Shown piece by piece: positions 35,556-43,144 of a stretch of 64,000 bases of DNA. Below the pieces are notes generated by a model, which worked only from the letters and a program-made list of their open reading frames with translations, did not search any database and was not told the DNA's origin. How positions within the stretch are numbered: the first letter of the stretch is position 1; every line of letters starts with the position of its first letter. The DNA is from Candidatus Devosia phytovorans (GTDB taxonomy: Bacteria > Pseudomonadota > Alphaproteobacteria > Rhizobiales > Devosiaceae): the NCBI GenBank assembly GCA_029202405.1, contig CP119312.1:3601001-3665000 (forward strand), read 5' to 3'. Both the position numbers and the translations under genes were made by a program.

Positions 35556-35678
35556 GGCTGAAACTACTCGCAAGATTTTGTGCCGGCGAAGCTATGCGAG
35601 AATCAGATCATCGCCTAGGGCGCGTGCAAACGTTTTCGTTCTATTCTTGCAACGTTGCATTTTTGGCGCGATAGAGTG

Positions 35679-36554
35679 CTAGTCGCCATGCAACGGCCGC
35701 TCGCCTCGGAAGAGCGCGGCATGGCGTTTCATCAGCGCGGCGATGCGATCCCCAACCGCACGCACCGCGGGTTCGTGACGCTCCTCGTGATGGCTGACCA
35801 GCCATTGATCGGTCTCGAGCTCCTTGATCACCGGGGCAATGCGGATCAGGCGCGGATCGCTGTCGCCGACGAAACAGGGAAAGACGGACAGGCCCGCGCC
35901 ATGGGCCACCAGTTCGCGGACGCTCATCGCATCATTGCCGCGAATGGCGATGCGGTCGCCATGGCGGGCCTGGATCCAGCGCGCCGAATGGGTCTGGCTC
36001 CCCTCCCCAACCACGCCGACGAAATAGCCGGCTTCGACGCCGTTGATCAGTTCACGACCCGAATAGAGGCCATAGGCCACCTTGCCGATGAGCCGCCCGG
36101 CCAGCCATTGCTCGGTCGGCCGCTGGTTGCGGATGCCCAGATCGGCATTGCGCCGGCCGATGTCGACCTTCTGGTTGGCCGTGACCAGTTCGAGGGTAAA
36201 TCTGTCGGCCACGGTCCAGATGTCGCCGATCTGGCCGGAGAGAAAAGCCGAGGTCCAGGGGCCCGCTGAGAGGCGCACGATGCGGCCACCGCTCGCGCCT
36301 TCCTTCCAGCGGCGCAGCGACAACATGGCCGCTTCGACATCCTCGGCACGGGTCAGCAGGTCTTCGCCTGCCTGGGTCAGGCGATATCCGGTCTGGCTAC
36401 GGTGAAACAGCGGTTCGCCGACCTGCCGCTCAAGCGCGGCGACGCGGCGGCCCAGCGTTGCCGCACTGAGTTTCGTGGTCTCGGTGGCGGCGCTCAGTCC
36501 GCCCAGCCGCGCCACATCGAGAAAGAGCCGCAGATCGTCCCAGCTGAAGTCCAT
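35679..36554 (-). CDS. LysR-family transcriptional regulator
   Basis: A 291-aa regulator. The winged helix is residues 1-60 (FLDVARLGGLSAATETTKLS, then ATLGRRVAALERQVG) and the effector domain follows. It belongs to the LTTR subset with short N-terminus MDFSWDDLRLFLDVARLGG. It lies upstream of, and in the same direction as, the MFS pair, so it is not divergent from its most likely targets; the divergent neighbour is the DUF1127 gene. Confidence 0.88.
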   Translation of the reverse strand: MDFSWDDLRLFLDVARLGGLSAATETTKLSAATLGRRVAALERQVGEPLFHRSQTGYRLTQAGEDLLTRAEDVEAAMLSLRRWKEGASGGRIVRLSAGPWTSAFLSGQIGDIWTVADRFTLELVTANQKVDIGRRNADLGIRNQRPTEQWLAGRLIGKVAYGLYSGRELINGVEAGYFVGVVGEGSQTHSARWIQARHGDRIAIRGNDAMSVRELVAHGAGLSVFPCFVGDSDPRLIRIAPVIKELETDQWLVSHHEERHEPAVRAVGDRIAALMKRHAALFRGERPLHGD

Positions 36555-36678
36555 TTTTCATTTCTGCAAAGGTCCTTGCAATCCCGACTATAGAGAAAGC
36601 TCAGCAGAAATAGCAAGTATTGGGCCAGCAGCGTCTGGCGCTGCGGCACAGCACAGCAAGAACCACCAAATATGCAAT

Positions 36679-36698
36679 CCGGAAATTTGCCTTTCCGG
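36679..36698. promoter_or_regulatory. inverted repeat before the DUF1127 gene
   Basis: CCGGAAA (36679-36685) and TTTCCGG (36692-36698) with a 6-base spacer, 33 bases before the ATG at 36732. May be an operator or a stem in the 5' leader. Confidence 0.45.
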
Positions 36699-36731
36699 CG
36701 ATGGCGGAGCCTTGCTGAACAGGAGATCGAA

Positions 36732-36956
36732 ATGTTCAAGGCAATCCGGAAGACTCTTTCAGCATGGTGGCAGCGCGACCTTGCCACCCGCAAACTCAAT
36801 GCGATGGACGACCACCTGCTGGCCGACCTCGGCACCAGCCGTGCGGACATTGCGCGCTTCGTCCGCAGCAAGGAAGATGCGATCGAGCCGACGGCACCGA
36901 AATCCTACCGGCACAAGGATGCCGTTCGCTTCCGCCTCGACTGCGTTGAGGCCTGA
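36732..36956 (+). CDS. DUF1127-domain small protein
   Basis: A 74-aa basic protein. The N-terminal half (MFKAIRKTLSAWWQRDLATRKL) continues into NAMDDHLLADLGTSRADIARFV, the DUF1127 core with the LxxLGxSRxxI pattern. Such proteins are abundant in Rhizobiales; some bind RNA and influence phosphate, nitrogen or stress metabolism. The ATG at 36732 has a strong AGGAGATCGAA site. Longer than the shortest DUF1127 proteins (40-50 aa) because of a charged C-terminal tail. Confidence 0.85.
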   Translation: MFKAIRKTLSAWWQRDLATRKLNAMDDHLLADLGTSRADIARFVRSKEDAIEPTAPKSYRHKDAVRFRLDCVEA

Positions 36957-37027
36957 GATTTGCGGTCACATTTTTGTTGCAAGTGCTGCCTAGCGTCTGC
37001 CTCATTTGAGAAATTTCGAGGTGGATT

Positions 37028-38284
37028 ATGGACTTGCGGTTCGGAATTGGCCTTTTGATCCTGGCGCTGTCAGCCAGTTCCAGTCTCGCCAGGGAAGAAA
37101 ATCTGAATGGCGTGGTGGTGGATGTGCCGTCCGACTGGGAGGTTCAGCGCGGTGAAGCCGGCTCGATGCTGATCTCTCAGGAATTTCCCGAAACCGACGA
37201 GTATGAGCAAGGCGCGGTGATCATTCAGCTGATCGCGCCGCGCGGCGTGGAGGGCACGCTGGCGCAGGGCATGGCGCAGGTGGTGAATGCCTTTCCGGAC
37301 ATGGCCGAAGAGGACACGACCACCGATAGCGCCGGCGTGACCAGCAATGGCTATGAAGTGCTGATGGAATATCGCTGCTGCGGGCGCATCCAGGACATCA
37401 GTGCCGGCCTCACCACGATTGCCGTGGGAAGCCCGACCAAGCAGGCCTATCTGCAGATGGTGTCGATGAATATGGACGGCGATCGCGAGGACGAGATCGA
37501 CGCCGAGTTTGCCACCATGGCGCGCACCATGCGCCTCAACGAGAGTGACGAGCTCTTTGCCGTGGCACCAAAGGATGGCGATGGCGGACTTGAAGGCGTC
37601 TATACCTATCTGCGCACCGGGCTGACGCTCAACCCGTTCGGCGGCATGGATTTTACCGCCGACAGCGAGATCACGGTCTTCGACACGTCGGGCCTGTTCA
37701 GCGATACCATTCCGGCCAATATGGATATGGCGGCTCATTGCGCCGACCACCCGCGCGACTGCGGCACCTACAAGGTCACGGGCGGCGGTTTCTGGGGCGG
37801 CGCCAAGCAGCTCGAAATGCGCAGCGTGATCGACGACTTCGGGACATTCGAGGTCGAGGTGTCGAGCCTTGATGACCAGGATGGCGGCTTGTCGATCGAC
37901 GACAATTTCCACGCAAGACTGCCAGCCTTCGATGCCGGCACGACATTTGATGGCCAATGGCGCTACTTCTGGGCGCAGACCGGGAGCATGGCCTTCAGCT
38001 CCAACAGCGTGGCCGTCGAGCGGCTGCTGACAATGACGCCGGACGGCCGTTTCGAGCAGACCGGCTTTTCCGGCGCCAGCGGCAGCGTGGATGGCGGTAC
38101 TGGCACCACCAGCTTTGCCACGGGCAGCGACCGGCCGCTGGAGTCAGGCACCTATCGTGTCGATGGCTATACGCTGGTGCTAAGCGGCGACGATGGCAGC
38201 GAACAGATGCTGAGCCTCTTCGCGCCCGACATCGGCTCGGATGAATTGCTGGTCATCAACGGCAGCAATTATCTCAAGCAATGA
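37028..38284 (+). CDS. secreted hypothetical protein
   Basis: I do not recognise this 418-aa protein. It has a signal peptide (MDLRFGIGLLILALSASSSLARE, cleavage near residue 21). The N-terminal part (about 25-170) looks like a small alpha/beta domain (NGVVVDVPSDWEVQ, then MVSMNMDGDREDEIDAEFATMARTM, a PsbP/DUF1795-like layout). The second part (about 190-418) is rich in beta strands and Gly/Asp, with MTPDGRFEQTGF and GTYRVDGYTLVLSGDDGSEQ (a pattern of lipocalin-like or YncE-like strands). Two Cys pairs (CC at 118-119; C238, C245) could form disulfides. ATG at 37028 after GAGGTGGATT. Confidence 0.75.
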   Translation: MDLRFGIGLLILALSASSSLAREENLNGVVVDVPSDWEVQRGEAGSMLISQEFPETDEYEQGAVIIQLIAPRGVEGTLAQGMAQVVNAFPDMAEEDTTTDSAGVTSNGYEVLMEYRCCGRIQDISAGLTTIAVGSPTKQAYLQMVSMNMDGDREDEIDAEFATMARTMRLNESDELFAVAPKDGDGGLEGVYTYLRTGLTLNPFGGMDFTADSEITVFDTSGLFSDTIPANMDMAAHCADHPRDCGTYKVTGGGFWGGAKQLEMRSVIDDFGTFEVEVSSLDDQDGGLSIDDNFHARLPAFDAGTTFDGQWRYFWAQTGSMAFSSNSVAVERLLTMTPDGRFEQTGFSGASGSVDGGTGTTSFATGSDRPLESGTYRVDGYTLVLSGDDGSEQMLSLFAPDIGSDELLVINGSNYLKQ

Positions 38285-38286
38285 AG

Positions 38287-38308
38287 AGGCCGCCCCGAAG
38301 GGCGGCCT
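38287..38308 (+). terminator. terminator-like hairpin after the 37028 gene
   Basis: Perfect 9-bp arms AGGCCGCCC (38287-38295) and GGGCGGCCT (38300-38308) around CGAA, just past the stop. The tail is not T-rich. Confidence 0.7.
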
Positions 38309-38340
38309 GAAACGGCAGCAAGTCGGCGCCGTTATAGTGT

Positions 38341-38694
38341 TCAGCTCTGGGCCAGGCAGACCGAGGTCACGCCACGATTGCGGAAGCCGAGGGCGTTGGC
38401 TGCTGCCTTGCTCAGATCGATGATGCGCTTGCCGTGGAAGGGGCCACGGTCATTGATGGTCACCTCGACATGGTTGCCGGTATTCTGGTCGGTCACAGTG
38501 ACCTTGGTGCCAAAGGGAAGGGAACGATGCGCCGCCGTCATGGCGTTTTCGTTGAAGATTTCTCCCGATGCAGCCCGCTTGCCATTGAAGCCAGGGCCAT
38601 ACCAGGAAGCGCCGCCACATTGGGCATAGGCTGCAGTAGAGAAGGACAGAAGGGCTGCAGCAACAATGGCGGCGGATACGGCTTTCTTAATCAA
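38341..38694 (-). CDS. RlpA-like double-psi beta-barrel lipoprotein/transglycosylase domain protein
   Basis: A 117-aa secreted protein (signal peptide ending AAYAQC) containing a DPBB domain: GGASWYGPGFNGKRAASGEIFN with MTAAHRSLPFGTKVTVT, and VTINDRGPFHGKRIIDLSKAAA with the catalytic Asp. RlpA proteins cleave glycan strands lacking stem peptides at the septum. There is no SPOR domain, so septal targeting is doubtful. The start is a TTG at 38694; an in-frame stop lies just upstream, so no better start exists. Confidence 0.85.
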   Translation of the reverse strand: MIKKAVSAAIVAAALLSFSTAAYAQCGGASWYGPGFNGKRAASGEIFNENAMTAAHRSLPFGTKVTVTDQNTGNHVEVTINDRGPFHGKRIIDLSKAAANALGFRNRGVTSVCLAQS

Positions 38695-39126
38695 ACTCGG
38701 AGTCTCACGTCATTTACGATGAGCGTTTGATTAACGGCTGCGACGGGCCACAATGTGCCCGATTTGCCTCAGGTGGCCCCCAAGAGCCCGGGTCTGGTGG
38801 ATAGTTGCAGGATTCGCGGCTGCATTTCTGCCTGCTTGCTGAATGGGTGCACCAAACTGGAGGAAATGAATCCACTATCGCGACGAATCTGGCCGGAATC
38901 GACGTCGGACTCGTCAAGCCCTTGGATTCATCTTGCGCGGTGTGGCCATGAGGTCACGGTTCCGGCTCAAGTGCCAAAATCCGGCATTTTGGCTCTGGCG
39001 CCGTGGATAACTCCACCAATTCCACGTCCTCCTTGGGTCAAATGTGGCGGGAATGCGGCCAATATCCTTGTGCAAAATGCGAAAGCGCGCCGCGGAACCT
39101 TAACCGCCGGCGCTGGTTCCGACCTG
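38695..39126. other. intergenic region between rlpA and GST
   Basis: 432 bases with no gene I can support. The GST frame is open here but has no protein-like composition. One inverted repeat is clear: GCCAAAAT (38973-38980) and ATTTTGGC (38986-38993) around CCGGC. Confidence 0.6.
38973..38993. repeat. 8-bp inverted repeat between rlpA and GST genes
   Basis: GCCAAAAT (38973-38980), CCGGC spacer, ATTTTGGC (38986-38993). Lies 134 bases before the GST start and 279 before rlpA. A possible operator. Confidence 0.4.
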
Positions 39127-39834
39127 ATGGCTTATGAACTTTACTACTGGACCGGCATTCAGGGCCGGGGCGAATTCATTCGATTGGCACTGGAAGAGGC
39201 GAGCGTCGCCTATGAGGACGTCGCCCGTGAACAGGGCGACGTCGTGATCGAAGCGCTAGGTGAAAAATTGGAGACACCCGGTTTCGCGCCACCCTTCCTC
39301 AGGCATGGCGAGACCGTCGTCGGCCAGGTTTCGACAATTCTGTTCTATCTTGGAGATAGGCTTGATCTGGCGCCAAAGGATGCGCGGCTCAGGCTCTGGA
39401 CGCAGCAAATCCAACTGACCATCGCCGACTTCGTCGTCGAGGGACATGACGCGCACCATCCTCTCGGCGCCGGCGCCTATTACGAAGAACAAAAGCCCGA
39501 GGCAGTACGGCGGGCGAAAGAGTTCCGCGAGCAGCGCGTCCCCAAATTCCTCGGCTGGTTCGAAACCATCCTCGAGCGCAATCCTGAAGGCGCCACACAT
39601 CTGGTGGGTGCCAGGCTCAGTTATGCCGACCTGTCACTGTTCCAGGTGATTAGCAGCATCGACTATGCCTTCCCCAAACTGATGGCGCGGATCGGCAATG
39701 ATTATCCCAAGCTGCGTGCCCTGCATGACCTTGTGCGGAGCCGGCCCAATATCGCCGCTTATCTCAAGAGCGATCGACGCCTGTCCAATAATGAGGATGA
39801 CCTGTTCCGGCATTATCCGGAGCTTGATCCGTAG
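39127..39834 (+). CDS. glutathione S-transferase
   Basis: A 235-aa GST. The thioredoxin-like half starts AYELYYWTGIQGRGEFIRLALEE with the Tyr/Ser/Arg pattern of alpha/mu/pi-type GSTs (YYW..QGRGE), and GETVVGQVSTILFYLGDRL binds glutathione gamma-Glu. LSYADLSLFQVISSIDYAF is the C-terminal N-capping motif. The family is like the uncharacterised bacterial proteins related to class-pi enzymes. The ATG at 39127 is selected; the reading frame extends 124 codons upstream but that part is not protein-like. Confidence 0.86.
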   Translation: MAYELYYWTGIQGRGEFIRLALEEASVAYEDVAREQGDVVIEALGEKLETPGFAPPFLRHGETVVGQVSTILFYLGDRLDLAPKDARLRLWTQQIQLTIADFVVEGHDAHHPLGAGAYYEEQKPEAVRRAKEFREQRVPKFLGWFETILERNPEGATHLVGARLSYADLSLFQVISSIDYAFPKLMARIGNDYPKLRALHDLVRSRPNIAAYLKSDRRLSNNEDDLFRHYPELDP

Positions 39835-39933
39835 ACCTATTCAAATCTGAATATCCAGCACCGGATTTCGGCGAGTTCCCATCATGGCTGCATCACCCCA
39901 TGTTGAGTGCAATCCACTCCATGAGGTTTCGCC

Positions 39934-40317
39934 ATGAGCACATCATCTCGCCTGTCCGACCCGATCCTGCTGCAAAGGCTTGAAGGCGTCGCCGCTTTGG
40001 GCCTGGGCATCGCCGCCTATATCTGGCTTGGCCAGTCCTGGGGGGTGTTCGCGCTGCTCTTTCTGGCGCCGGATCTGCTGATGCTGGGCTATCTGCGCTC
40101 GAAGAGCTTTGGCGCGCTGACCTATAATCTTGGCCATACCTATGCTGCGCCGGCACTGCTGGCCCTGCTCGGCCTCGTCACCGGTCCATTGGCCTTCGGC
40201 CTTGCCGCCATCTGGACGGCGCATATTGGTTTCGACCGTATGCTCGGATATGGCTTGAAACTGGGCGATTTCAAATCCACCCACCTCGGCCGTATGGGCA
40301 AGTCGGCTAAGGCTTGA
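39934..40317 (+). CDS. DUF4260 membrane protein
   Basis: A 127-aa protein with about four hydrophobic segments (residues 12-34, 37-55, 68-84, 86-100). The motifs LFLAPDLLMLGYLRS, AYNLGHTY-like (LTYNLGHTYAAPALL) and HIGFDRMLGYGLK are diagnostic of DUF4260. Function unknown. Its end overlaps the convergent dihydrofolate-reductase-like gene by 11 bases. Confidence 0.85.
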   Translation: MSTSSRLSDPILLQRLEGVAALGLGIAAYIWLGQSWGVFALLFLAPDLLMLGYLRSKSFGALTYNLGHTYAAPALLALLGLVTGPLAFGLAAIWTAHIGFDRMLGYGLKLGDFKSTHLGRMGKSAKA

Positions 40318-40909
40318 CGACTTTGTAGTCGAGATGGGTGACGAAGCGCGTGGCACGCGCACCCACGGGTTCGAGTTGTGCCGTCAGGCCATCCCACAGC
40401 CTCTCGCCCTGTCCGGCAAGCTGGGGCACGAGCTTGAGATGCAGCATGTCGACCACGCCGGCATTGAGATAGTGGCGCAAGGTGGTGACGCCGCCGGCTA
40501 TGGAAACATTGCGCTCGCCCGCTGCTTCCCGAGCGCGCTCAAGCGCCACTTCCGGCCCTTGGGTGACGAAATGAAAGATCGTGCCGCCTTCCATTTCCAG
40601 TGGCGCATGCTCGTGGTGCGTCAGCACAAAGACCGGTGCGTGATAGGGCGGATTGGGGCCCCACCAGCCGGTCCATGCCTCTTCCCAGACGTCGGACCCG
40701 GGCGCTGCGAACATGTTGCGACCCATGACGAAGGCGCCGTAGTCGGTGACCGCCGCGATCTCATCGCGATTATTCTCGCCGTCCTCGAACATCCAGCTCG
40801 CAAACTGCCTGGGGTCGATCGTGCCGAAGGGGCGTTCCCGGCTCTGGTCGGTGCCGGTGCCATAGCCATCCAGCGACAGCATGATATGGGCGCGTACCTG
40901 TTGAGCCAT
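40307..40909 (-). CDS. dihydrofolate reductase family (RibD C-terminal-like) protein
   Basis: A 200-aa NADPH-dependent reductase fold. HIMLSLDGYGTG starts the domain, YGAFVMGRNMFA holds the nucleotide-binding turn, and NVSIAGGVTTLRHYLNAGVVDML matches the YyaP/YwjB group. These are widespread and mostly uncharacterised; some reduce antibiotics or aid resistance. ATG at 40909. Confidence 0.86.
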   Translation of the reverse strand: MAQQVRAHIMLSLDGYGTGTDQSRERPFGTIDPRQFASWMFEDGENNRDEIAAVTDYGAFVMGRNMFAAPGSDVWEEAWTGWWGPNPPYHAPVFVLTHHEHAPLEMEGGTIFHFVTQGPEVALERAREAAGERNVSIAGGVTTLRHYLNAGVVDMLHLKLVPQLAGQGERLWDGLTAQLEPVGARATRFVTHLDYKVVKP

Positions 40910-40976
40910 GTCATTGTCCTCCGATCCGCGACCCTAGGATTGCCCGGGGCAGACTGTCAAATGAATGGCCCCTTGC

Positions 40977-41690
40977 CTATTTGCGCGGGGTGAGGCCGAA
41001 GAGGAAGAGCTGTTCGAGATAGCGCGCGGCGTCCTCGAAACGTCCCTCGCCACCGCGTCCCGGCCCGAGCACGGCGCGGACCTGGACGTCGAAATCGGCA
41101 TAGTGCTGGGTGGTGGCCCAGATGGAAAAGATCAGGTGATAGGGGTCGGTGCGCGCGAGCTTGCCCTCGCTCATCCAGCCCATCAGGACCTTGGCCTTTT
41201 CATCGACGAGATTTTTGAGATCGACCTCGATCATTTCGATAATGCGCGGTGCGCCCTGCAGCATTTCATTGGCAAAGAGCCGGCTTTCTCGGGGAAAGTC
41301 GCGGGCCATTTCCAGCTTGCGGCGAATATAGGAGCGGATCTCCGGGAAAGGATCGCCATTGGCGTCCATTTCCTCGAGTGGCGCCAGCCAGTTTACCAGA
41401 AGTTCGGAGATCAGCCGGCGGTGGATCTCTTCCTTGCGCGGGAAATAGTAAAGCAGGTTGGGCTTGCTCATGCCCGCGACCTCGGCGATCTGGTCGATCG
41501 TCGCGCCGCGAAAGCCGTGCAGCGAAAACACTTCCAGCGCCGCTTCGAGGATGATGTCCTGCTTTTCGCGCTGGATGCGCGTCAATGGCCGCACTTTGGC
41601 CGGCGCATGGGCTGCCGCCTTGGCATCAGCCTTGTGCTGCCGTTTGGGCGTAACGGGGCTTTCGGCACTTTTCAGCTTTGTGGGCGGCAT
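40977..41690 (-). CDS. rutR: RutR-like TetR-family repressor of pyrimidine catabolism
   Basis: A 237-aa TetR-family protein that follows E. coli RutR closely in its core: ILEAALEVFSLHGFRGATID, AEVAGMSKPNLLYYFPRKEE, LEMARDFPRESRLFANEMLQ, LKNLVDEKAKVLMGWMSEGK and HLIFSIWATTQHYADF. RutR binds uracil (and thymine) and releases DNA. The N-terminal 60 residues form a basic extension absent from E. coli RutR. The ATG at 41690 follows AAGGCG; a TTG further upstream is unlikely. It is divergent from the pyrimidine-degradation operon and a RutR-like operator lies between them. Confidence 0.9.
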   Translation of the reverse strand: MPPTKLKSAESPVTPKRQHKADAKAAAHAPAKVRPLTRIQREKQDIILEAALEVFSLHGFRGATIDQIAEVAGMSKPNLLYYFPRKEEIHRRLISELLVNWLAPLEEMDANGDPFPEIRSYIRRKLEMARDFPRESRLFANEMLQGAPRIIEMIEVDLKNLVDEKAKVLMGWMSEGKLARTDPYHLIFSIWATTQHYADFDVQVRAVLGPGRGGEGRFEDAARYLEQLFLFGLTPRK

Positions 41691-41725
41691 TTTCGCCTTG
41701 CTAGAAAGTTTGGGAGTGCTAACAT

Positions 41726-41741
41726 TTTTCCAATTGGTCAA
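41726..41741. promoter_or_regulatory. RutR-type operator
   Basis: TTTTCCA-AT-TGGTCAA (41726-41741) compared with the E. coli RutR consensus TTGACCA-NN-TGGTCAA: the right half is perfect, the left matches 5 of 7. It lies 36 bases before rutR and 75 before the aminotransferase start. Confidence 0.65.
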
Positions 41742-41815
41742 AATTTCGGGACTTAGCGCTTCGCCGTCAAGAGCCAAAATCGACCAAAGCCGATCAATGG
41801 GAGCGAGGGGTTTCC

Positions 41816-43144
41816 GTGACCAATTCCAATAGTGTGGCGCCGAACGACCTGAGTGCGTTCTGGATGCCCTTTACCGCCAACCGGCAGTTCAAGAAAAACC
41901 CGCGCATGTTCGTCGCGGCCAAGGACATGCATTACACGACCTCCGATGGCCGCCAGGTGCTGGACGGTACGGCGGGCCTGTGGTGCGTCAACGCCGGTCA
42001 CGCACGACCGAAAATCGTCGAAGCCATCGCGAAGCAAGCGGCCGAGCTCGACTATGCGCCGGCCTTCCAGATGGGCCATCCGAAAGCCTTCGAGCTGGCC
42101 AACCGCCTGGTTGATATCGCCCCCGATGGGCTAAACCATGTGCTCTACACCAATTCGGGGTCTGAATCGGTCGAGACGGCGCTAAAGGTTGCGCTAGCCT
42201 ATCATCGCGTGAAGGGCGACGGCGCCCGCACAAGGCTGATCGGCCGCGAACGCGCCTATCATGGCGTCAATTTCGGCGGCATTTCGGTGGGTGGCATCGT
42301 CACCAACCGCAAGATGTTCGGCACGCTGCTCGGCGGCGTCGATCACATGCCCCACACCCATAACCTTGCCAAGAACGCCTTCACCAAGGGCGTGCCCGAA
42401 TATGGCACCGAACTGGCCGACGAGCTGGAACGCATCGTCACGCTGCATGATGCCTCGACAATTTCGGCCGTCATCGTCGAGCCGGTAGCCGGTTCGACCG
42501 GTGTACTGATCCCGCCGGCCGGCTATCTCAAGCGCTTGCGCGAGATCACCAAGAAGCATGGCATTCTGCTGATTTTTGACGAGGTCATCACCGGCTTTGG
42601 CCGCCTCGGCACGCCATTCGGCGCCGACTATTTTGGCGTGACGCCAGATATCATGGTCACCGCCAAAGGCCTGACCAATGGCATCATACCGATGGGCGCC
42701 GTGTTGGTATCCTCGGAAATCCATGACGCCTTCATGGGCGGCCCGGAGCATGTCATCGAGTTCTTTCACGGCTATACCTATTCGGGCAATCCGGTAGCCT
42801 CGGCGGCGGCTCTCGCCACGCTCGAAACCTACAAGGACGAAGACCTGCTCACCCGCGGCACCGAGATGGGCGTGCATTTTGCCGAGGCGCTGCATTCGCT
42901 CAAGGGCGAGCCGCATGTCATCGACATCCGCAATATCGGCATGGTTGGCGCCATCGAGCTAGAACCGATTGCCGGTTCGCCGACCAAGCGCGCCTTCTCG
43001 GCATTCCTCGCCGCCTATGAGAGCGGGTTCCTGATCCGCACCACGGGCGACATTATCGCGCTCAGCCCGCCGCTGATCATCTCCAAGGCGCAGATTGCCG
43101 AACTGATTGATGGCATTCGCGCCGTCCTGCGGAGTATCGACTGA
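41816..43144 (+). CDS. class-III aminotransferase, likely beta-alanine/omega-amino acid:pyruvate
   Basis: PLP enzyme of 442 aa. DGRQVLDGTAGLWCVNAGH near residue 40, NSGSESVETALKVALAYHR (about 113-131), RERAYHGVNFGGISVGGI and LIFDEVITGFGRLGTPFGADY (about 250) are omega-aminotransferase hallmarks, and the Schiff-base Lys lies in MVTAKGLTNG (about 284). It most likely transaminates beta-alanine and 3-aminoisobutyrate from uracil and thymine to semialdehydes. The start is a GTG at 41816 after GGGAGCGAGGGG. First gene of the operon; its TGA overlaps the mmsA start. Confidence 0.9.
   Translation: MTNSNSVAPNDLSAFWMPFTANRQFKKNPRMFVAAKDMHYTTSDGRQVLDGTAGLWCVNAGHARPKIVEAIAKQAAELDYAPAFQMGHPKAFELANRLVDIAPDGLNHVLYTNSGSESVETALKVALAYHRVKGDGARTRLIGRERAYHGVNFGGISVGGIVTNRKMFGTLLGGVDHMPHTHNLAKNAFTKGVPEYGTELADELERIVTLHDASTISAVIVEPVAGSTGVLIPPAGYLKRLREITKKHGILLIFDEVITGFGRLGTPFGADYFGVTPDIMVTAKGLTNGIIPMGAVLVSSEIHDAFMGGPEHVIEFFHGYTYSGNPVASAAALATLETYKDEDLLTRGTEMGVHFAEALHSLKGEPHVIDIRNIGMVGAIELEPIAGSPTKRAFSAFLAAYESGFLIRTTGDIIALSPPLIISKAQIAELIDGIRAVLRSID

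Noticed and set aside
38755..39126. Upstream extension of the GST frame by 124 codons
   Set aside because: No homology-like pattern, irregular composition, and the ATG at 39127 begins the standard GST fold.
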